Translations under genes and position numbers: made by a program
Shown here: positions 4,602-7,523 of the stretch, piece after piece
Layout of the letters: each line of letters starts with the position of its first letter
How positions within the stretch are numbered: the first letter of the stretch is position 1
Source of the DNA: an uncultured Eubacteriales bacterium
GTDB lineage: Bacteria > Bacillota > Clostridia > Oscillospirales > Oscillospiraceae
Direction: 5' to 3'
DNA length: 7,523 nt
Assembly (NCBI GenBank): GCA_902475515.1
Contig: CABSAB010000060.1
Coordinates: forward strand, 1-7,523
The notes under the pieces: model-generated
Told to the model about the DNA's origin: nothing
What the model saw: only the letters and a program-made list of their open reading frames with translations
The model's database searches: none

Positions 4602-6521
4602 TTACAGGGTCATGGCAATGTCAAAGGCGCTGCGGACCGCCTGCTGAACGGTTCCCACGGCCTTGCAGTCGCCGATCATGGTAAAGGGAACGCCGGGGAG
4701 GATCAGATCCTTCGCCGCCTGGGCCAGGGGCCGGAAGCCCACGCACAGCACCACGCTGTCCGCCGCCAAGGTCTGCTCGGTCCCATCCTTGTCCAAATAG
4801 GTGACGGAATTTTCGGTAATACCCGTACAGCGGCCATCGGTGATACAGTGGATATTTTCACGCTCGGAAAGCTCGATGTCCATGGCCCACTTGTAGGTGA
4901 ACCAGGCGTCGGGGGCGATCTTGCTCTGCATCTCGAGAATGGTCACGTCCTTGCCCTTCTGCGCCAGATGAATACCGGTCTCCGCGCCCACCTGACCGCC
5001 GCCGATGATGACGATTTTCTTCCCCAGTTTATCTTCGTTGCCAAAGACATCAGGAGCTTTCACAGTGGCTTCCACGCCGGGGATCGGGATCACCAGCGGC
5101 TCCGCGCCCAGAGCCAGGATCACATGATCCGGCTTTTCGGCTTGCAACAGCGACCGGGTGGCGGTGGTGTTCAGCTTTACGGTAATGTTCCGTTTGCTCA
5201 CCTGAGTAATGAGGTAGTGCTTGAACCGCCCCAGGTCCCGCTTGAACTCCGCATAATCCGCGAAGTTTAGCTGGCCGCCCAGATGGTCCCTGTTTTCAAA
5301 CAGCACCACCTGATGACCCCGGTCATACAGGTAAATGGCCGCCTGCATTCCCGCCGGGCCGCCGCCCACAATGGCAATCTTTTTGCCGCCCTCGGTGGGC
5401 AGGATGTATTTGTCCAGCTTATCCTCAATACCAATGGTGGGATTCACGGAACAGACAAAATGGTCATAGTAGCAGGCACCGTCGTGGCATTTGAAGCACT
5501 TCACGCAGGGCCGCACGTCCTCGCCCTTTCCGGCGTAGGCCTTTCCCCCCAGGTCCGGATCGGCGATGATGCCCCGGGCAATGGATACAAAGTCCGCCTT
5601 TCCGGAGGCGATGATCTCCTCGGCCTGCTCCAGATTCTGAATGGCTCCGATGGCCACCACGGGAATGTTCACCCCGGACTTTTTGATGGCCTCGGCGTAC
5701 TTCACATTGGGCGTATCCGGCAGGAAGCCCGAGGGGTGGGTGGTGGTGAAGTACCGGGCGGTGTTCATGCCGCAGGAACAGTGTAACAGGTCCACATGGC
5801 CCTCCAGCAGCCTGACAAACTCCACGCTCTCCTCCACGGTGATGCCCTCCGGGTCCACCTCGGAAACGGAAAAACGCAGCTCGATCAGGAAGTTCTTCCC
5901 GCAGCGCCTCTTGATCTCGTCAATGATCATCAGGGGATAGCGGGAACGGTTTTCCAAAGAGCCGCCGAATTCGTCGGTCCGGTGGTTATACCGCTTCGAC
6001 AGGAACTGCCCCCACTCGCCGCCGTGGCCGATGTGGAACATACACATATCAAACCCGGCCTTTTTGACGATCTCCGCGGCATCGCCGAACATCTGGACCT
6101 TTTTCTCGATGATCTCTTTGGGCATCTCCACGCTGTCCCGTCCGAATTTCTTGAGGCCGGGCCCCACGGCATAATATTGGTCATAGCGGTACTGGTCGGA
6201 AAGCTGCATGGAAGCCACGGCACCAAAGTGGTGTACCCGTGCTGCCAGTTCATACAGGCTCCGCAGCCCCTCGGTGGTATAGGGATTTACATGCAGATGA
6301 TTCCCGTCGGATTTCATGTCCGGGTTGACCTGCACGCCGGTGCAGGTGACCATGGCCGCGCCGCCCCTGGCCCGGTTTCCAAAATGGGTGATGACTGCCT
6401 CCTGAAAGGAGGGCTCTCCGTGCTGGAGGGCGTGGACCCCGGTGGGGGCGGTAAAAATGCGGTTCTTAAAGAGAATGTTCCCCACCTTTTTCGGGGAAAG
6501 CAGATTGGGATATGGATTCAT
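4602..6521 (-). CDS. OYE-type FMN/4Fe-4S/FAD NADH-dependent enoate reductase-like oxidoreductase
   Basis: A complete 639-aa flavoenzyme of the 2,4-dienoyl-CoA reductase / enoate reductase / trimethylamine dehydrogenase / BaiCD family, predicted to pass electrons from NAD(P)H through FAD and 4Fe-4S to FMN and reduce an activated C=C bond in the cytosol. The FMN barrel (1-370) begins LLSPKKVGNILFKNRIFTAP; active-site segment HIGHGGEWGQFLS at 163-175; TDEFGGSLENR at 182-192; probable flavin-contacting Arg216 in IELRFS; IGAIQN at 291-296. The cluster motif C-x2-C-x2-C-x11-C is Cys339, 342, 345 and 357, with an extra Cys350 inside. FAD site IVGGGPAG (384-391), NAD(P)H site IIGGGQVG (505-512), and terminal FAD-binding IGD (616-618). 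The canonical OYE tyrosine position is Gly168, with Glu169-Trp170 next to it. Start supported by GAGGAGGA, whose first bases form the stop of the upstream gene; spacing to that gene is 12 bases, so the two form an operon. Paralogous to the flavoenzyme at the left edge. Substrate unknown. Confidence 0.96.
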   Translation of the reverse strand: MNPYPNLLSPKKVGNILFKNRIFTAPTGVHALQHGEPSFQEAVITHFGNRARGGAAMVTCTGVQVNPDMKSDGNHLHVNPYTTEGLRSLYELAARVHHFGAVASMQLSDQYRYDQYYAVGPGLKKFGRDSVEMPKEIIEKKVQMFGDAAEIVKKAGFDMCMFHIGHGGEWGQFLSKRYNHRTDEFGGSLENRSRYPLMIIDEIKRRCGKNFLIELRFSVSEVDPEGITVEESVEFVRLLEGHVDLLHCSCGMNTARYFTTTHPSGFLPDTPNVKYAEAIKKSGVNIPVVAIGAIQNLEQAEEIIASGKADFVSIARGIIADPDLGGKAYAGKGEDVRPCVKCFKCHDGACYYDHFVCSVNPTIGIEDKLDKYILPTEGGKKIAIVGGGPAGMQAAIYLYDRGHQVVLFENRDHLGGQLNFADYAEFKRDLGRFKHYLITQVSKRNITVKLNTTATRSLLQAEKPDHVILALGAEPLVIPIPGVEATVKAPDVFGNEDKLGKKIVIIGGGQVGAETGIHLAQKGKDVTILEMQSKIAPDAWFTYKWAMDIELSERENIHCITDGRCTGITENSVTYLDKDGTEQTLAADSVVLCVGFRPLAQAAKDLILPGVPFTMIGDCKAVGTVQQAVRSAFDIAMTL

Positions 6522-6527
6522 GGTAGG

Positions 6528-6535
6528 TCCTCCTC
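6528..6535 (-). promoter_or_regulatory. Ribosome binding site overlapping upstream stop codon
   Basis: GAGGAGGA in the coding direction, six bases before the ATG at 6521. It overlaps the TGA stop (6534-6536) of the preceding gene, so the stop reads into the Shine-Dalgarno sequence. This arrangement favours translational coupling and confirms both the start and the operon. Confidence 0.9.
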
Positions 6536-7523
6536 AGTATGCAATGTAGTCGGGCTTATGCTGATGGTACTTAACAACCAGCGCATCCCAGTCCTTGGGC
6601 AGCTGAATCTTGGCGCAGGAGGGACCGCCGTGATCCCCACCGCCGTCGTAGACGGTCATCATGGTGCCTGCGTTGCCCCCGGCAACAGTGACAAACATGT
6701 GTTCCGTACTCCAGAAAATCCTTGTGGAATGGGACAGATTTACAGGCAGGTCCACCGTCTTGGGCGGATGGTTGTTGCCCACCAGCCACTGGATGTCCAC
6801 CTCGGTGCCGGGGCGGCGTCCGTATTCCACAATGTACTCGAGAACCCGCTGTTTCGTCCAGCCGGCGTCTGCAAAGAGCTTTGCACACTGGGGGGTCATG
6901 ACGATAGCCATACCCGGGTCCCAGCCGTAGGGGATGATCTTGCACAGCTCCGTGAGATAGCCCTCAATGGTGCCCGCCTTCAATGCCCGGTGCTCCTGGG
7001 GCCAGAACATGGTGACAGCGCTGTCCTCCTCGTCAAAGCCGAAGTCCGTGTGTAGGGGCTTCCAGGGGTTGGCGTCCAAATTATCGCCCATGCAGAAGCC
7101 TTGGCGGAACTCGTGGCCCATTTCGGAGAGGTCCTCCAGACCGGGCCGCACGCCGCCGATGTTCATCATGATGTAGCCAAAGGCCCGGGCAATGGTGGAA
7201 TTGGCCCGGAAGGCTGGGGTCAGGGCATGGTCGGCGGTGTTAAAGCCAATGTCCTTTGCCACCTTGCCGCTGAGGGTCAGCACGGGCCCCCAGGTGGACT
7301 GGCTGCAGCACCAGCCCTCTAAGTAAATTTTCGGGTCCATGGAAGCCTCCACGGCAGCAATCAGCACGGGGAGGTAAGTAGGCAGGCACCCGGCCATGAC
7401 GGCATTGACGGCGATTTTCTCCACCGTGGCAAGGCCCATCATGGGCGGGATTTTCGCCACCACATGGTCTCTGGGTAAATCCGTGCCCCGGAGCATTTCA
7501 TCCACCGCTTCCCGGGCATGGGA
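6534..7523 (-). CDS. Uncharacterised AVMAGC-motif protein, UGSC-associated type (partial, N-terminus beyond window)
   Basis: The visible part is 329 residues to the TGA at 6534-6536. A GTG at 7503-7505 could be read as a start, but the frame stays open to the window edge (SHAREAVDEM...) and has no ribosome binding site there, so the gene almost certainly begins outside. The most recognisable part, counted from the edge, is VEKIAVNAVMAGC (34-46) followed by LPTYLPVLIAAVEA (47-60), then WCCSQSTWGP (71-80) and a Gly-rich VAGGNAGTMM (280-289). From memory, the AVMAGC-x-P-x-Y-x-PV-x2-AA-x-EA pattern recurs in uncharacterised bacterial proteins linked with the UGSC (seleno)protein family; this could not be searched here. 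The visible region has seven cysteines, including Cys46 and the pair Cys72-Cys73. No signal peptide or membrane segment is visible. Only 12 bases separate it from the flavoenzyme, so the products probably act in the same pathway, perhaps as a partner in a redox or thiol step. Function unknown. Confidence 0.7.
   Translation of the reverse strand, partial: SHAREAVDEMLRGTDLPRDHVVAKIPPMMGLATVEKIAVNAVMAGCLPTYLPVLIAAVEASMDPKIYLEGWCCSQSTWGPVLTLSGKVAKDIGFNTADHALTPAFRANSTIARAFGYIMMNIGGVRPGLEDLSEMGHEFRQGFCMGDNLDANPWKPLHTDFGFDEEDSAVTMFWPQEHRALKAGTIEGYLTELCKIIPYGWDPGMAIVMTPQCAKLFADAGWTKQRVLEYIVEYGRRPGTEVDIQWLVGNNHPPKTVDLPVNLSHSTRIFWSTEHMFVTVAGGNAGTMMTVYDGGGDHGGPSCAKIQLPKDWDALVVKYHQHKPDYIAY

Noticed and set aside
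5796..7055. 419-codon open frame on the plus strand
   Set aside because: Crosses the boundary between two well-supported minus-strand genes; composition is Gly/His-rich shadow sequence.
7503..7505. GTG as the start of the right-edge gene
   Set aside because: The frame continues open and protein-like to the window edge, with no ribosome binding site near 7510-7520, so the real start is most likely outside.

Overview
The window looks like a metabolic gene cluster from an anaerobic, fairly GC-rich Firmicute, most likely a gut-type Clostridia or Oscillospiraceae-like organism. The basis is strong AGGAGG-type ribosome binding sites, oxygen-sensitive iron-sulfur flavoenzymes of the clostridial enoate-reductase type, and overall protein style. 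This is inference; no rRNA or marker gene is present.

Layout: (1) at the left edge, minus strand, the N-terminal 390 residues of an old yellow enzyme (OYE)-type Fe-S flavin oxidoreductase, which runs out of the window. (2) Upstream of it on the same strand, a complete metal-dependent amidohydrolase with a collagen-like Pro-Gly-Gly insert. (3) A 119-bp divergent intergenic region carrying a long, symmetrical inverted repeat, the probable operator. (4) On the plus strand, a 629-aa protein without a signal peptide that looks like a right-handed beta-helix and has its own Pro/Gly/Met-rich insert. (5) An 80-bp convergent gap holding a large hairpin. (6) On the minus strand, a complete 639-aa OYE-type FMN/4Fe-4S/FAD oxidoreductase, paralogous to the one at the left edge. 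(7) Twelve bases upstream of it, at the right edge, the C-terminal 329 residues of an uncharacterised protein with an AVMAGC motif that I associate with the UGSC (seleno)protein group. There is no gene-free stretch longer than 120 bp. The window holds no RNA gene, CRISPR array or insertion sequence that I can see.

Taken together, two reductive flavoenzymes, a hydrolase of C-N/C-O bonds, an unexplained cytosolic beta-helix protein and an AVMAGC protein suggest a small-molecule conversion pathway: reduction of an activated C=C bond plus hydrolysis of an amide, lactam, ester or similar bond. The substrate cannot be read from the sequence. The most notable points are the Pro/Gly-rich inserts shared by the two divergently transcribed genes, the 43-bp operator-like palindrome between them, the loss of the canonical OYE tyrosine in both flavoenzymes (Trp in one, Gly in the other), and the duplicated motif bracketing the beta-helix.
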